Shown here one piece after another: positions 1 to 8,503 of a DNA stretch of 50,864 nucleotides. The stretch lies in contig JAFTKO010000027.1 in the NCBI GenBank assembly GCA_017453205.1, positions 1-50,864 on the forward strand, written 5' to 3'. Each line of letters starts with the position of its first letter. Positions within the stretch are counted from its first letter, which is position 1. The position numbers were made by a program, and so were the translations under genes. The notes beneath the pieces are model-generated. The model was given only the letters and a program-made list of their open reading frames with translations, had not been told where the DNA came from and searched no databases. This stretch comes from Clostridia bacterium. GTDB taxonomy: Bacteria > Bacillota > Clostridia > Oscillospirales > CAG-272.

Positions 1-25
1 AAATACTTGTGTCTGACCGCGCGCC

Positions 26-76
26 GCTTTTGCAGTCTCCACTCGGGGCTCCGCCCCTCCTTCCGCCTGCAAAAGC
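26..76. repeat. GC-rich nested hairpin in intergenic 1-292
   Basis: Outer arms GCTTTTGCAG (26-35) and CTGCAAAAGC (67-76) pair perfectly and enclose a second hairpin, GGGGCTCCGCCCC (45-57). The rest of 1-292 shows no convincing gene. It is the region downstream of the minus-strand exporter operon. The inner GGAGGGGCGGAGCCCC pattern, read on the minus strand, resembles the hairpin at 30508-30526, so it may be one of the GC-rich intergenic elements scattered in this genome. A role as terminator is possible, but no clear T-run follows. Confidence 0.55.
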
Positions 77-292
77 ATTTTACTTAACTCGTTACTTTTA
101 TTTTTACTTTTTTCGTCTCACATCATTGACAAAACTACAAATCGTTTGGGAACTCTATACAATTTTTATTGTTTGCGGTAAGAATAGAATGGCGTTGGCG
201 TAAAAGAGGGGTGGTTGTATATTCTCTTCTGTTAAAAATAAAAAATATGCCAACCAAGGTTATATACAAAAAGCTTCCCTCTATGTTCTCGC

Positions 293-1024
293 TTACTGCC
301 GCTTCATTTGGCGGAGGAAGAACAGGACGGCGATGGCTGTGGTCACTGCGGCGTAGCCGAGTACCCATGCAAGATGTACTCCAATGTCGGAAAAGCGACC
401 GTCGAGAACCGCGCGCTCCAGCTCCACGGCATGGACGAAAGGCAATAGATTGGCGACCGTTTGAAAGGCGCCGCCCACCAATTCCAAATCAAACCATATT
501 CCCGAGAGCCATGCGGAGAGGTTGGTCAAGAGTGCACCGCAAATACCGCCCACTTGTTTTACGCCCATCACACTGCCACACAGCAGTCCGAGAGAGATGT
601 AAAAGAGCGCCACGGGGAGAATGAACAGGACTGCAAAAACGATCGTCACGGTCACCTCGAGCCCCAATATGATGGCAACCAAATAGCAGATGACACATTG
701 TGCCAAAGCGATGGGGAGGATGGGCAGGATGTAGCCTAAAATAAAGTCGAGTGCGGTCAGCGGGGTCGTGTAAAGTCGTTGCAGAAGCGCGCTTTCACGG
801 TCTTTTGCAATCAGCGACGCCGAAAACAGCGTCATAAATGATAATCCAAATACCGTGATGCCGGGTGTGAGATTTGCAATCTCAAACAAAGATACGGGGA
901 TGTTTGCTTGTATGGCGGACAGCAACAGCAGGAGAATCACGGGAAATCCCAAGCCGAACGCGAGGTTGAGCGGATCGCGCAAAATCTCCTTTGCCGTGCG
1001 TCCCGAAAAGGTTAAGAGCTTCAT
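293..1024 (-). CDS. ABC-2 type exporter permease
   Basis: Membrane subunit of an ABC-2 exporter, 243 residues, with about six hydrophobic segments. The first lies at residues 21-40, and further ones fall near 52-72, 90-115, 123-150, 160-180 and 215-236. The conserved cytoplasmic stretch after the second helix (SLIAKDRESALLQRLYTTPL) is the family's usual coupling region, in which an E-x-G/A-T/L-x-x-L-x-x-T-P pattern is normal. The start ATG overlaps the stop of the upstream ATPase gene by four bases (ATGA), so the two are translationally coupled and probably form one transporter. Substrate is not predictable; with an adjacent TetR regulator, drug or toxic-metabolite export is a reasonable guess. 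Confidence 0.88.
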   Translation of the reverse strand: MKLLTFSGRTAKEILRDPLNLAFGLGFPVILLLLLSAIQANIPVSLFEIANLTPGITVFGLSFMTLFSASLIAKDRESALLQRLYTTPLTALDFILGYILPILPIALAQCVICYLVAIILGLEVTVTIVFAVLFILPVALFYISLGLLCGSVMGVKQVGGICGALLTNLSAWLSGIWFDLELVGGAFQTVANLLPFVHAVELERAVLDGRFSDIGVHLAWVLGYAAVTTAIAVLFFLRQMKRQ

Positions 1025-1749
1025 TTTGTTTCTCCCTTTACAATGGCGACAAACGCGTCCTCAAAGCGTTCTTTGCCGGCTTTTTCCTTGATCTCGGCAG
1101 GTGTACCTACAAACAACAGCCGTCCGTCCTTCATAATGCCGACACGATCGGAGAGCGCTTCTGCCTCCTCCATGTAGTGTGTGGTGAGGACAACCGTGGT
1201 CTTGCCCTTCAGCGCACGCACCGTGTCCCACAGCTCGCTCCGCGCAAGCACGTCCAAGCCGAGGGTGGGCTCGTCAAGGAACAGGATCTTTGGCTCGGAG
1301 ACCAGCGCCATGGCAATGCTCAGCCGCCTTTGCCACCCGCCCGAAAGCTTGGATGCTTTTTTGCCGAGGATCGCGGAAAGTGCAAAGCGTTTGGTCAGCT
1401 CGGCAATCTTTTGCGCGGTCAGCTCTTTGTTGAGCCCATGTACCCCGCACATCAATGCGAGATTTTCCCGCACACTGAGATTCGGGGCGACCGCCGTCTC
1501 TTGCGGGGAGACACCGATCAGCGCCTTGACCTCTGCGGGTTCGGTAACGATACTTTTGCCATCGAGCCATGCATTCCCGCTGTCGGGGCGTGTCAGGCAG
1601 GAAAGCATTTTCACCGTGGTGGTCTTTCCCGCGCCGTTTACGCCGAGCAGAGCAAACAGCTCTCCCGTTTCTACTGTAAGATCGAGTGCATCCACCGCGA
1701 CAAGCTCTTGATAGCGTTTTGTCAGTGCTTGGGTCTTAATTGCTGCCAT
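1021..1749 (-). CDS. ABC transporter ATP-binding protein (DrrA/CcmA type)
   Basis: Cytoplasmic ATPase that would power the adjacent ABC-2 permease. It is 242 residues, a normal single-domain length. Walker A GVNGAGKTTT lies near residues 37-46, the Q-loop reads SPQE, the signature is LSGGWQRRLSIAMAL (a variant of LSGGQ with W in place of Q), Walker B is ILFLDEPTLGLD and the H-loop is LTTHYMEEAE. The AGKTTTVK and MEEAE details are typical of the drug/ABC-2 export subfamily. The first 14 bases overlap the end of the TetR gene, and AAAGGAG precedes the ATG. Probable operon order on the minus strand is tetR, ATPase, permease. Confidence 0.93.
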   Translation of the reverse strand: MAAIKTQALTKRYQELVAVDALDLTVETGELFALLGVNGAGKTTTVKMLSCLTRPDSGNAWLDGKSIVTEPAEVKALIGVSPQETAVAPNLSVRENLALMCGVHGLNKELTAQKIAELTKRFALSAILGKKASKLSGGWQRRLSIAMALVSEPKILFLDEPTLGLDVLARSELWDTVRALKGKTTVVLTTHYMEEAEALSDRVGIMKDGRLLFVGTPAEIKEKAGKERFEDAFVAIVKGETK

Positions 1750-2338
1750 CTTGTTTCTCCTTTCGGTTCTCTTGTTCTTTTTGCTGTCCGTAACGGTAAC
1801 GCAAGCCCTCGTAGGCGTCAGTCAGCATACGGCTTGCCAGCGTGCTGTCCAATTCAAGATAGTCGGTCGCCGTCATGGCGGCGATGCCATGAACATAAGT
1901 CCACATTTCCAGGTGGAACAGCCGTGCCTCGTCATCGCTCAAGCCGTTGTTCTTGCGGAGCAGAGCGATCAAAGCAAGGTATTCCGGGCTTTCCGTCGGC
2001 GGATCCTCTTGGGTGCGGTCGCGCATAAAGAGCAGTTTAAAAAGCTCTTTTTCCTCTTTGGCAAAGCGGATGTAAGCCATACCGCTTGCCTTGTAGGGCG
2101 GGTAGGCACCACTTGCTATGTCCTGTGCTACATAGCTTTGATACAGGGCGTCAGCTTTTTGAACGAGCGCGGCTTTCAGTTCCTCCATGTTAGCAAACGA
2201 TAGGTAAATGGGCTGTGTCGAGCATCCCATCCGCCGTGCTACCTCACGGGCATTTACGGTTCCCATCCCGTTCTTACGGATCAGTTCAAACGCCGCGTCC
2301 AGGATCGCTTGTCGTGTGATCTGCTTTTTTGCGGGCAT
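1736..2338 (-). CDS. TetR/AcrR family transcriptional regulator
   Basis: A 200-residue one-component regulator. The N-terminal DNA-binding helix-turn-helix spans about residues 8-50 (TRQAILDAAFELI, then AREVARRMGCSTQPIYLSF), the classic TetR signature, with serine and glutamine replacing the more usual G-x-x-T. The C-terminal helical ligand-binding domain runs from about 55 to 180, and the tail is very polar (QQKEQENRKEKQ). As first gene of the operon it probably represses itself and the exporter: a 36-bp perfect palindrome lies directly after its -10 box. The ligand is unknown. Confidence 0.92.
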   Translation of the reverse strand: MPAKKQITRQAILDAAFELIRKNGMGTVNAREVARRMGCSTQPIYLSFANMEELKAALVQKADALYQSYVAQDIASGAYPPYKASGMAYIRFAKEEKELFKLLFMRDRTQEDPPTESPEYLALIALLRKNNGLSDDEARLFHLEMWTYVHGIAAMTATDYLELDSTLASRMLTDAYEGLRYRYGQQKEQENRKEKQDGSN

Positions 2339-2357
2339 TTACAATTCTCTCTTTCTA

Positions 2358-2393
2358 AAAATAACAATCGTTATTAATAACAAGTGTTATTTT
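2358..2393. promoter_or_regulatory. Nested palindromic operator for the TetR gene
   Basis: Perfect 36-bp dyad: AAAATAACA, three bases, GTTATTAATAAC, three bases, TGTTATTTT, all sharing one centre (2375.5). It overlaps the -10 hexamer and lies between promoter and start codon, the normal place for an autorepressor operator. The binding of the local TetR protein is inferred. Confidence 0.75.
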
Positions 2394-2417
2394 AACATAA
2401 AAAAGCGCATTTGTCAA
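2389..2417 (-). promoter_or_regulatory. Promoter of the tetR-exporter operon
   Basis: On the minus strand, TTGACA (2412-2417), a 17-bp spacer and TAAAAT (2389-2394). The palindrome at 2358-2393 overlaps the -10. Confidence 0.75.
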
Positions 2418-2429
2418 TAGAAAAACAAA

Positions 2430-2464
2430 AAAAGATCGTGCTCACATCGGAACACGACCTTTTT
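2430..2464 (-). terminator. Terminator of the 2474-3139 gene
   Basis: On the minus strand GGTCGTGTTC pairs (with one G-T type mismatch) with GAGCACGATC and a run of T residues follows. It sits ten bases after the membrane-protein stop codon. Confidence 0.75.
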
Positions 2465-2473
2465 CAAAATTAA

Positions 2474-3139
2474 TCAAATGCTTTCGCCGCGGTATCTGTT
2501 GGAGGCATACTGTACCAGTACATATACCAATGCCACAGCCATTGCAATGGTCATGGGCAACCAACCGGAACCGAGCTGAAGCGCCTCGACCTTGGGCAGG
2601 ATCATGGAAAGGAAGCTGACGGACAGGATGCCGCAAGCAAATCCCGAGCCGAAGATGCAGACGGTACGGGGCAACAGCGCAGTGAGCAGTGCAACCACGA
2701 ATGCCGCGCCGATACCTACCATTCTGCTGGGCAGATAAAAGCTCATGATCACGTATCCCAAAAGCCCTGCGTACAGCGCAAGTGCGGGCGTGGGCTTTGC
2801 AAGGGTGAGACAAATGAAGATGGCGGCAAGAACGATGCAGAAGATGTAGCAGAGCCACTCGGGCATCCACTCGGCCTTGCTCCACAGGGCATAGAACAGC
2901 GCCGCACCAACCATCATGCCGAAGAACCCGCTTGTAACCACCAATGCGGGTTTGATGAGCTTAAAGCACGCCAAGCCGATCACGACCGCCGCGGCAATGC
3001 CCACAATGTAAAACACCATTGCAGGGATATTCCATTTGTCCGCCAAGTAGACCAAACCGCCCTCCAAGTCGTTCAACAGTCCGAACACATCTTTCGAGGG
3101 AATACTTCTCAAGTATGACAAAACATCAGCAAAAGTCAT
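2474..3139 (-). CDS. Multi-pass membrane protein of unknown function
   Basis: A 221-residue protein with a soluble N-terminus of about 38 residues and then seven or so hydrophobic segments separated by very short loops (for example FYIVGIAAAVVIGLACF, FGMMVGAALFYAL, WLCYIFCIVLAAIFICL). The pattern, including a Gly-rich second helix pair (VVTSGFFGMMVGAALF), resembles the DUF4203/TMEM198-like group, but this is an impression from layout, not a match I can prove. AAGGAGAG lies before the ATG, a strong promoter lies upstream and a terminator downstream, so it is a monocistronic gene. No catalytic motif is visible. Confidence 0.8.
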   Translation of the reverse strand: MTFADVLSYLRSIPSKDVFGLLNDLEGGLVYLADKWNIPAMVFYIVGIAAAVVIGLACFKLIKPALVVTSGFFGMMVGAALFYALWSKAEWMPEWLCYIFCIVLAAIFICLTLAKPTPALALYAGLLGYVIMSFYLPSRMVGIGAAFVVALLTALLPRTVCIFGSGFACGILSVSFLSMILPKVEALQLGSGWLPMTIAMAVALVYVLVQYASNRYRGESI

Positions 3140-3186
3140 AAAAACACTCTCCTTATAATGATTATGGGGTAAACCTTGCTGATTAT

Positions 3187-3215
3187 ATTATACCGCTATC
3201 GGCAAAACTTGTCAA
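3187..3215 (-). promoter_or_regulatory. Promoter of the membrane-protein gene
   Basis: Consensus-like minus-strand promoter: TTGACA (3210-3215), 17-bp spacer, TATAAT (3187-3192). Confidence 0.85.
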
Positions 3216-3306
3216 GAGAAAGTGCGATTTTTTTCAAAAAGTTCTTAAAATATTTTATAAAAAGAGGATAAAAACGGGATTTTTTCAAAAAAAATTAAAA
3301 CAACTC

Positions 3307-3335
3307 TTTACTTTTTCAAACAATCATGATAAAAT
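3307..3335 (+). promoter_or_regulatory. Promoter of the yerC-methyltransferase-hslO operon
   Basis: TTTACT (3307-3312), 17 bp, TAAAAT (3330-3335). The leader then contains a short stem (TCGGGC / GCCCGA, about 3349-3371) just before the ribosome site GGAGG at 3385-3389. Confidence 0.6.
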
Positions 3336-3394
3336 AATAGAGAATGGTCGGGCGCGGAAACCGGCCCGATTGAATGAAAACTATGGAGGTTTTT

Positions 3395-3700
3395 ATGCCG
3401 GAACGCAAATCCGATCCGTTGTTGGAGTATCTGATTCGCGGATTTATGACACTCGAGAGTGCCGATGAATGCCGCAACTTTTTATATGATCTTTGTACCG
3501 AGTCTGAGATGCAGGAAATGTCGCGGCGCTTGCAGGCGGCAAAAATGCTCAAAAACGGACGTATCTACGCCGATATCGCTGAGGAGACCGGGCTTTCCAC
3601 CGCTACCATCAGCCGTGTGAACCGTTGTCTCAAATATGGCATGAGCAGCGGCTACATCACCGTGCTTGAGCGTCTTGACAGGGAGGATCGCCGCAGATGA
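3395..3700 (+). CDS. YerC/YecD family TrpR-like DNA-binding protein
   Basis: Small regulator of 101 residues, the usual length of the YerC/YecD branch of the TrpR superfamily. The helix-turn-helix is at about residues 55-80 (YADIAEETGLSTATISRVNR); the preceding SEMQEMSRRLQAAKML segment is the conserved dimer-forming part. The start was placed at the ATG six bases after GGAGG; an in-frame ATG seven codons earlier has no ribosome site. The stop overlaps the next start (ATGA). The family binds DNA, but its effector and targets are poorly known; tryptophan control should not be assumed from the name. Confidence 0.9.
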   Translation: MPERKSDPLLEYLIRGFMTLESADECRNFLYDLCTESEMQEMSRRLQAAKMLKNGRIYADIAEETGLSTATISRVNRCLKYGMSSGYITVLERLDREDRRR

Positions 3701-4494
3701 GCGATTGTGAGGGATATTCTGCCATTGCACGTGTCTATGACCGCCTCAATGCCGAGATCGACTACGCCGCATGGGCGGATTTTGTGGAGGCTTGCTTTGA
3801 CCGATTTTTGCCGAAACGCCCCGAGCTGGTGTTGGATCTTGCCTGTGGCACGGGAAGTATGACCTTACAGCTTGCCGCGCGCGGATACGACATGATCGGT
3901 GTGGACGGCAGTGCGGACATGCTTTCCGAGGCTTACAGCCGTGCTTTGGGACAGCCGCGCATCCTCTTTTTACAGCAGGATATGCGTGCTTTTGAGCTTT
4001 ACGGCACTGTGGGAGCGGTCACCTGTTGCCTTGACAGCTTGAATTATTTGCTCGCGCTCGATGACCTTGCGCGTTGCTTTTCCTGTGTACACAATTACCT
4101 TGATCCCGACGGGCTGTTTCTGTTCGATATGAACACGCCCTATAAATTCCGTGAGGTGTACGGGAACAATGCTTATGTCCTTGAGGACGAATTAATTTGG
4201 GACGAGGGGGAGGAGACCGAGGAGCGTGCCGCCGTGTATTGCGGTTGGCAAAACACCTTCCACCCCGACACGGGGCTTTGCGAGTTTGATCTTTCCTTAT
4301 TTGAAGAACTACCCGACGGCAATTACCGACGCTCCGACGAGCATCAGACCGAGCGTTGTTACTCCATGGAGGAGATCCGGACCGCGCTTTCGGGGGCGAG
4401 GATGGAGCTTCTCGGCGTGTGGTCGGATTACGCCTTTTCCGTGCCCGATCGGACGACCGAACGCTGGTATTTCGCGGCACGGGCGAAAAAGTAA
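3697..4494 (+). CDS. Class I SAM-dependent methyltransferase
   Basis: Cytoplasmic methyltransferase of 265 residues. Motif I ([15 protein letters not shown], about 47-61) forms the SAM-binding loop, the acidic end of strand 2 is GVDGS, and motif II/III regions follow ([17 protein letters not shown]). The N-terminus ([23 protein letters not shown]) is typical of the Methyltransf_25/11 small-molecule group. The C-terminal half carries a beta-rich substrate cap containing the [15 protein letters not shown] stretch. It is coupled to the yerC-like gene by an ATGA overlap and followed 25 bp later by hslO. The substrate is unknown. Confidence 0.88.
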   Translation: MSDCEGYSAIARVYDRLNAEIDYAAWADFVEACFDRFLPKRPELVLDLACGTGSMTLQLAARGYDMIGVDGSADMLSEAYSRALGQPRILFLQQDMRAFELYGTVGAVTCCLDSLNYLLALDDLARCFSCVHNYLDPDGLFLFDMNTPYKFREVYGNNAYVLEDELIWDEGEETEERAAVYCGWQNTFHPDTGLCEFDLSLFEELPDGNYRRSDEHQTERCYSMEEIRTALSGARMELLGVWSDYAFSVPDRTTERWYFAARAKK

Positions 4495-4519
4495 AGAGTT
4501 TGCGAAAGGATATTTTACC

Positions 4520-5404
4520 ATGTCATCAACCATTTTGCGTGCCATGACCGCTGACGGCAGTGCGCGCATCCACGTGATCAATTCCACCGAGATCGTCAAT
4601 GAGGCGATCCGTTTACACAAAACCACACCGACCGCAAGCGCCACATTGGGGCGGCTTTTGACCGTGACCTCCATGATGGGATGTATGCTTGGAGAAAAGA
4701 CCGACACCATCACGGTCGCACTGAACGGCAACGGACCCGCGGGACACGTGCTGGCTGTCTCCGACTATATCGGCAATGTACGCGGGTATATCAACAATCC
4801 CGCGGTCGATCTGCCTCTCAAAGCCAACGGTAAGCTCGATGTGGGCGGTGCCGTCGGACGCGGATTGCTCAATATTATCCGCGATATGGGCGAGGGGGAG
4901 CCTTACAATGGCTCGGTGCCTCTGGTCAGCGGAGAGATCGCCGAGGATATTGCCGCCTACTATGCGCAAAGTGAGCAGGTTCCCACCGTGTGCGCGCTCG
5001 GCGTGCTGATCGACACCGATTGTACTTGCCGCGCGGCGGGCGGTGTTTTGGTTCAGCTCCTTCCGTTTGCCGCTTCCGAGACTGTTGACTTGATTGAGCG
5101 CAATACCAAGGATATTGCCAATGTCTCGCGTCTCTTTGACGCCGGCATGACCAATGAGCAGATTGCTCAAATCGCACTCCGCGATATCCCATTTGACGTT
5201 TTTGACGAGCTTGACGTAGAGTACCGTTGCAATTGCAGCCGTGAGCGCACTACCCGTGCACTCGTGACACTCGGAAAAGCCGATCTTTTAAAGCTTCTTG
5301 ATGAGCAGATTGCCGAGGGGAAGCCTGCCCGCCTAGAGATCAACTGCCGCTTTTGCGACAAAAAACAGTACTACAACCGCGACGACATCGAAAAAATGTT
5401 TTGA
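4520..5404 (+). CDS. hslO: Redox-regulated chaperone Hsp33
   Basis: Hsp33 is a cytoplasmic holdase that is activated when oxidation releases zinc from its four cysteines. This copy has 294 residues, the normal length. The N-terminal chaperone domain carries [33 protein letters not shown] and the [19 protein letters not shown] stretch that marks the family. The C-terminal redox switch has the CxC (YRCNCS) and CxxC (CRFC) pairs. The start follows GAAAGGA by nine bases and gives the standard [16 protein letters not shown] beginning. It probably shares the promoter at 3307 with the two genes before it and ends at a strong terminator. Confidence 0.97.
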   Translation: MSSTILRAMTADGSARIHVINSTEIVNEAIRLHKTTPTASATLGRLLTVTSMMGCMLGEKTDTITVALNGNGPAGHVLAVSDYIGNVRGYINNPAVDLPLKANGKLDVGGAVGRGLLNIIRDMGEGEPYNGSVPLVSGEIAEDIAAYYAQSEQVPTVCALGVLIDTDCTCRAAGGVLVQLLPFAASETVDLIERNTKDIANVSRLFDAGMTNEQIAQIALRDIPFDVFDELDVEYRCNCSRERTTRALVTLGKADLLKLLDEQIAEGKPARLEINCRFCDKKQYYNRDDIEKMF

Positions 5405-5413
5405 CGGAAACGA

Positions 5414-5460
5414 AAAGACTTGCGATACACACGTGAAGCGCGTGTCGCAAGTCTTTTTTT
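5414..5460 (+). terminator. Terminator after hslO
   Basis: AAGACTTGCGA with inner ACAC pairs with GTGT plus CGCAAGTCTT, followed by seven T. It lies between convergent genes (hslO and the minus-strand AraC gene) and can serve both. Confidence 0.9.
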
Positions 5461-5477
5461 ACACGATCCTGCTTGTG

Positions 5478-6266
5478 CTAATATACAGCGCTTTGGCGGT
5501 ACTCTCTGGGGGATGTACGAAACGCTTTGCGAAAGAGTCTGCTGAAATAAAGCGGATCCTGGAAACCGACTTCCTCGGCGATCCGCGTGATGGGTAGATC
5601 GGTCTGTTTTAATAGGTCTGAGGCAATGGTCAGTCTGTAGTGGTTGAGATAAGCGATGGGGGAGATGCCAAACTGTTTTTTAAAGCAGCTGTATAAATAG
5701 GATTCCGACATATGCGCGACCTTGGCAAGCTCGGCAACCGAGATCGGATACGCGTAACGGTCGTGTAAAAAATCGATCACTTTTAAAAGCTCACTGTTGC
5801 CAACCTCTTTTTTTGGAATTGCCACGAGCAATAACAGCTTTACAATGCGGTAATACAAGCTCATGCGTTCGCAAAGATCGTCGGCGTTCTCAAATAATGC
5901 ATCAAAAAGGCGGTTCATGGCGGTGTTTTCCGCGGGTGGTAGAATGGTGGGAAACTCGAACAGATGATCCAAACGGTATTTTTGATTGACGGTCACGTCC
6001 AAAAAAATCCATCGGTTGTACATTTTCTTAGTCAAAGGGTCACAATGATGCGTGATGCGTTGCGTGACCTGCGATGCCGCAATAAAAAATCCGCCCGTGC
6101 CCGTGTGATAGGTTGGTCCGTCATCTATCTGAATGTCGTAGCTACCTTCCACGGATTGTACCACCGATAGCCAAGGAAGTGATTTAACGTGGTGGATGCC
6201 TTCAAAATTTCCTCTTCCGGAAAGGGTGCATCTTTCAAATTTGATCTCGAGCTTTTCAATTTTCAT
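5478..6266 (-). CDS. AraC family transcriptional regulator (glycyl-radical locus)
   Basis: A 262-residue regulator. The N-terminal cupin-like ligand-binding domain covers roughly 1-150 (for example GRGNFEGIHHVKSLPWLSVV and the DDGPTYHTGTGGFFIAA turn), and two helix-turn-helices occupy about 165-258: YPISVAELAKVAHMSESYLY and LPITRIAEEVGFQDPLYFSR, ending in the family signature FRKAFRTSPREYR. It is transcribed divergently from the glycyl-radical enzyme gene and is its obvious candidate activator, responding to a substrate that cannot be named from sequence. Its own promoter is a perfect TTGACA/17/TATAAT. Confidence 0.93.
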   Translation of the reverse strand: MKIEKLEIKFERCTLSGRGNFEGIHHVKSLPWLSVVQSVEGSYDIQIDDGPTYHTGTGGFFIAASQVTQRITHHCDPLTKKMYNRWIFLDVTVNQKYRLDHLFEFPTILPPAENTAMNRLFDALFENADDLCERMSLYYRIVKLLLLVAIPKKEVGNSELLKVIDFLHDRYAYPISVAELAKVAHMSESYLYSCFKKQFGISPIAYLNHYRLTIASDLLKQTDLPITRIAEEVGFQDPLYFSRLFRKAFRTSPREYRQSAVY

Positions 6267-6282
6267 TTCGTCACCTCAATAG

Positions 6283-6342
6283 TATTATACATGTTTTTGA
6301 TAGGAATGTCAATGGATTTTTATAGAATTATCATGTATAATA
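6283..6342. promoter_or_regulatory. Face-to-face promoters with symmetric -10 boxes
   Basis: The 108-bp gap between the AraC gene and the radical-enzyme gene holds an 11-bp perfect inverted repeat, TATTATACATG (6283-6293) and CATGTATAATA (6332-6342), whose arms contain the two -10 elements. Minus: TATAAT (6284-6289), 17 bp, TTGACA (6307-6312). Plus: TATAAT (6336-6341) with only a weak TGGATT (6313-6318) at -35, as expected for an activator-dependent promoter. Confidence 0.75.
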
Positions 6343-6373
6343 AAAACGTCAAATAAATTTGGAGGCGATTGAC

Positions 6374-8503
6374 ATGACTTTTTATGCACCAAACAATTAC
6401 AACAGACCGATCAGACTTTCCAAGTCCACGCGGCAGTTTGCCCATGATTCATTGGATCACAAATACGGTCTTGATACCCGCAAGACGCTCGGCGTGTGCT
6501 TGGACGGGCTTGCGAATTTTGAGCAAATGACGCCGTTGGAGCAGTACGACACCGCCATTGAAAGGATCGCACGTGAGGCACCGATCCGTATTTGCAAGGA
6601 CGAGAAGATCAGCGGTGCGGCAACATTGGGGCTTGCTATTGGTCATTACGTCCCCGCAACCTATCGCGAAAAGCCGATCTACAGCTCGGTCAGCCATTTG
6701 ACCGTCGATTTTGAAACGGTGGTAAGGCATGGGATTCTCCATATCCGCAAAAACGCGGAGCGGTCGCTTGAGAGATATCGCGGTACCGAGCGGGAAGCCT
6801 TTTTGCAGAGCTGTCTGCATTGCTTGGACGCTTTTGACGTTTGGCATCGGCGCTATCTGGACGCACTTCGGGAGATGCCCGCATACGAAAGCAATTACAA
6901 AAATCTGCAACGCGTTCCGCAAAAGCCCGCAGCCAATTTCTACGAAGCCGTGCAAAGCATTTGGTTTACCTTTGCTTTTCTTCGTCTGTGCGGAAATTGG
7001 CCCGGCATCGGACGCATCGATTACTTGTTGGGCGACTATCTGAAAAAGGATCTTGCCAATGGAACGCTCACGCTTGACGAAGCACGTGAGATCTTGGCAC
7101 ATTTTTTCATCAAGGGTTGTGAGTGGGTCTCTGGCGGAAATTACGGCAGCGGAGATGCGCAGCACTACCAAAACATTTTGCTTTGCGGTGTGGACGAAAA
7201 CGGGGAAGAGGTGACCAATGAGGTCACGTTCCTTGTGCTTGACATTTTGGAGGAGCTTGGGATCAGCGATTTTCCCACGTCGGTCAGACTGAACCGAAAC
7301 ACCGATGAAAAGCTTTTACGCCGCGTTGCTGAGGTCATGCGCTACGGCGGGGGTATCCTTGCGGTCTACAATGAGGATCTCGTCATTGAAGCGCTCGTAC
7401 GCGATGGTTATGACCTGCGTGAGGCACGCAAATTTGCAAACGATGGGTGCTGGGAGGTTCAGATACCCGGAAAGACGTTTTTTACATATTTTCCCTTTGA
7501 TTCGCTGCAAACATTTCAAAAAAAGACCTTGCAAGATTATCAAGGTGACGTAGCCTTTGACAACTTCAAAGCGCTTTACCGCCAATATATCAAGGATCTT
7601 GAAGTCGAGCTCTTGCAGATCTTTCAAAACATACAAAAAAAGTTTATCACTGCGGGTGCCCCCACCAAGGATTGGAAATGGCTGCCACAAACGCCTTGCA
7701 CGGTAGTTTCCTTGTTTGAGCAGGGATGTATCGAAAAGGGGCTTTCTTATTTCGAGGGTGGTCCCGTATATAACGTAACTTCTCCTCACATCGGGGGGCT
7801 TGCCGACGTTGCAAACAGCCTTTACGCCATCCAAAAGCTGGTGTATGAAGAAAAAAAGTTGACCCTAAACGAGCTTTTGACGATCCTCAAAAATAATTGG
7901 GAAGACAATGAACCCTTGCGGCAGTATGCGTTGCATCACTACGCCTATTATGGAAACGACAACGACGAGGTCGATCTGCTCGTTACGCGGATCCTAAACG
8001 ATTTTTCAAACACCTGCAACAGCTTTAACGGAAAATGCGGTTACCGTTTTCCCGCGGGTGTCAGTACGTTTGGGCGTCAGCTGGAATGGGCACCGTATCG
8101 CGGTGCAACGCCCTACGGCAAGCGCGCCGAGGAGGTCCTTGCCGCCAATTGCTCTCCGACGCCGGGGACCGATACAAGCGGCGCTACCGCTATCATCTGC
8201 TCCTACTGCAAGGCAGAGCTTGTGCGGCTGTCCTGCGGCGCGGCATTGGATCTCAAGCTTCTCCCTACAAGCGTGTTGGGAGAGGACGGCTTGCAGGCGC
8301 TGATGGGGTTGATGCGTGGCTTCGTGGAGCTTGGCGGCTTCTTTATGCAGCCTGATGTCGCAGACCCCGACATTCTGCGTCAAGCGCAGAAAGATCCGGA
8401 AAATTATCAGACGCTTTCTATTCGCGTTTCCGGTTGGAACGCACGCTTCGTGACGTTGAATAAAGTCTGGCAGGATATGGTGATCGAGCAAAATGAACAC
8501 TAA
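6374..8503 (+). CDS. Glycyl-radical enzyme, PFL-like superfamily, substrate unknown
   Basis: Oxygen-sensitive glycyl-radical enzyme of 709 residues; well-known family members are usually about 760-850. The radical glycine is Gly687 in RVSGWNARF near the C-terminus (families usually show RVxGYxAxF; here Trp replaces Tyr). The thiyl cysteine is Cys359 in NDGCWE, followed at +2 by Glu361. A G-C-x-E motif marks eliminases and decarboxylases (glycerol/diol dehydratase, choline lyase, hydroxyproline dehydratase, isethionate lyase), while pyruvate formate-lyase has two adjacent cysteines. It is therefore unlikely to be a true pyruvate formate-lyase. The start follows GGAGG by eight bases. The activase gene overlaps its end by 11 bases. 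No microcompartment genes are near. Confidence 0.9.
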   Translation: MTFYAPNNYNRPIRLSKSTRQFAHDSLDHKYGLDTRKTLGVCLDGLANFEQMTPLEQYDTAIERIAREAPIRICKDEKISGAATLGLAIGHYVPATYREKPIYSSVSHLTVDFETVVRHGILHIRKNAERSLERYRGTEREAFLQSCLHCLDAFDVWHRRYLDALREMPAYESNYKNLQRVPQKPAANFYEAVQSIWFTFAFLRLCGNWPGIGRIDYLLGDYLKKDLANGTLTLDEAREILAHFFIKGCEWVSGGNYGSGDAQHYQNILLCGVDENGEEVTNEVTFLVLDILEELGISDFPTSVRLNRNTDEKLLRRVAEVMRYGGGILAVYNEDLVIEALVRDGYDLREARKFANDGCWEVQIPGKTFFTYFPFDSLQTFQKKTLQDYQGDVAFDNFKALYRQYIKDLEVELLQIFQNIQKKFITAGAPTKDWKWLPQTPCTVVSLFEQGCIEKGLSYFEGGPVYNVTSPHIGGLADVANSLYAIQKLVYEEKKLTLNELLTILKNNWEDNEPLRQYALHHYAYYGNDNDEVDLLVTRILNDFSNTCNSFNGKCGYRFPAGVSTFGRQLEWAPYRGATPYGKRAEEVLAANCSPTPGTDTSGATAIICSYCKAELVRLSCGAALDLKLLPTSVLGEDGLQALMGLMRGFVELGGFFMQPDVADPDILRQAQKDPENYQTLSIRVSGWNARFVTLNKVWQDMVIEQNEH

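Noticed and set aside
991-2028. Open frame of 345 codons antisense to the ABC ATPase and TetR genes
   Set aside because: Codes for a cysteine- and arginine-rich product without motifs, while both genes on the other strand have complete family signatures.
3395-3700. Annotation as tryptophan repressor TrpR
   Set aside because: The sequence fits the YerC/YecD branch, and there are no trp genes nearby; tryptophan binding cannot be supported.
6374-8503. Annotation as pyruvate formate-lyase (PflB)
   Set aside because: The two adjacent active-site cysteines are absent (GCWE instead), and the activase has an extra ferredoxin domain that PflA lacks.
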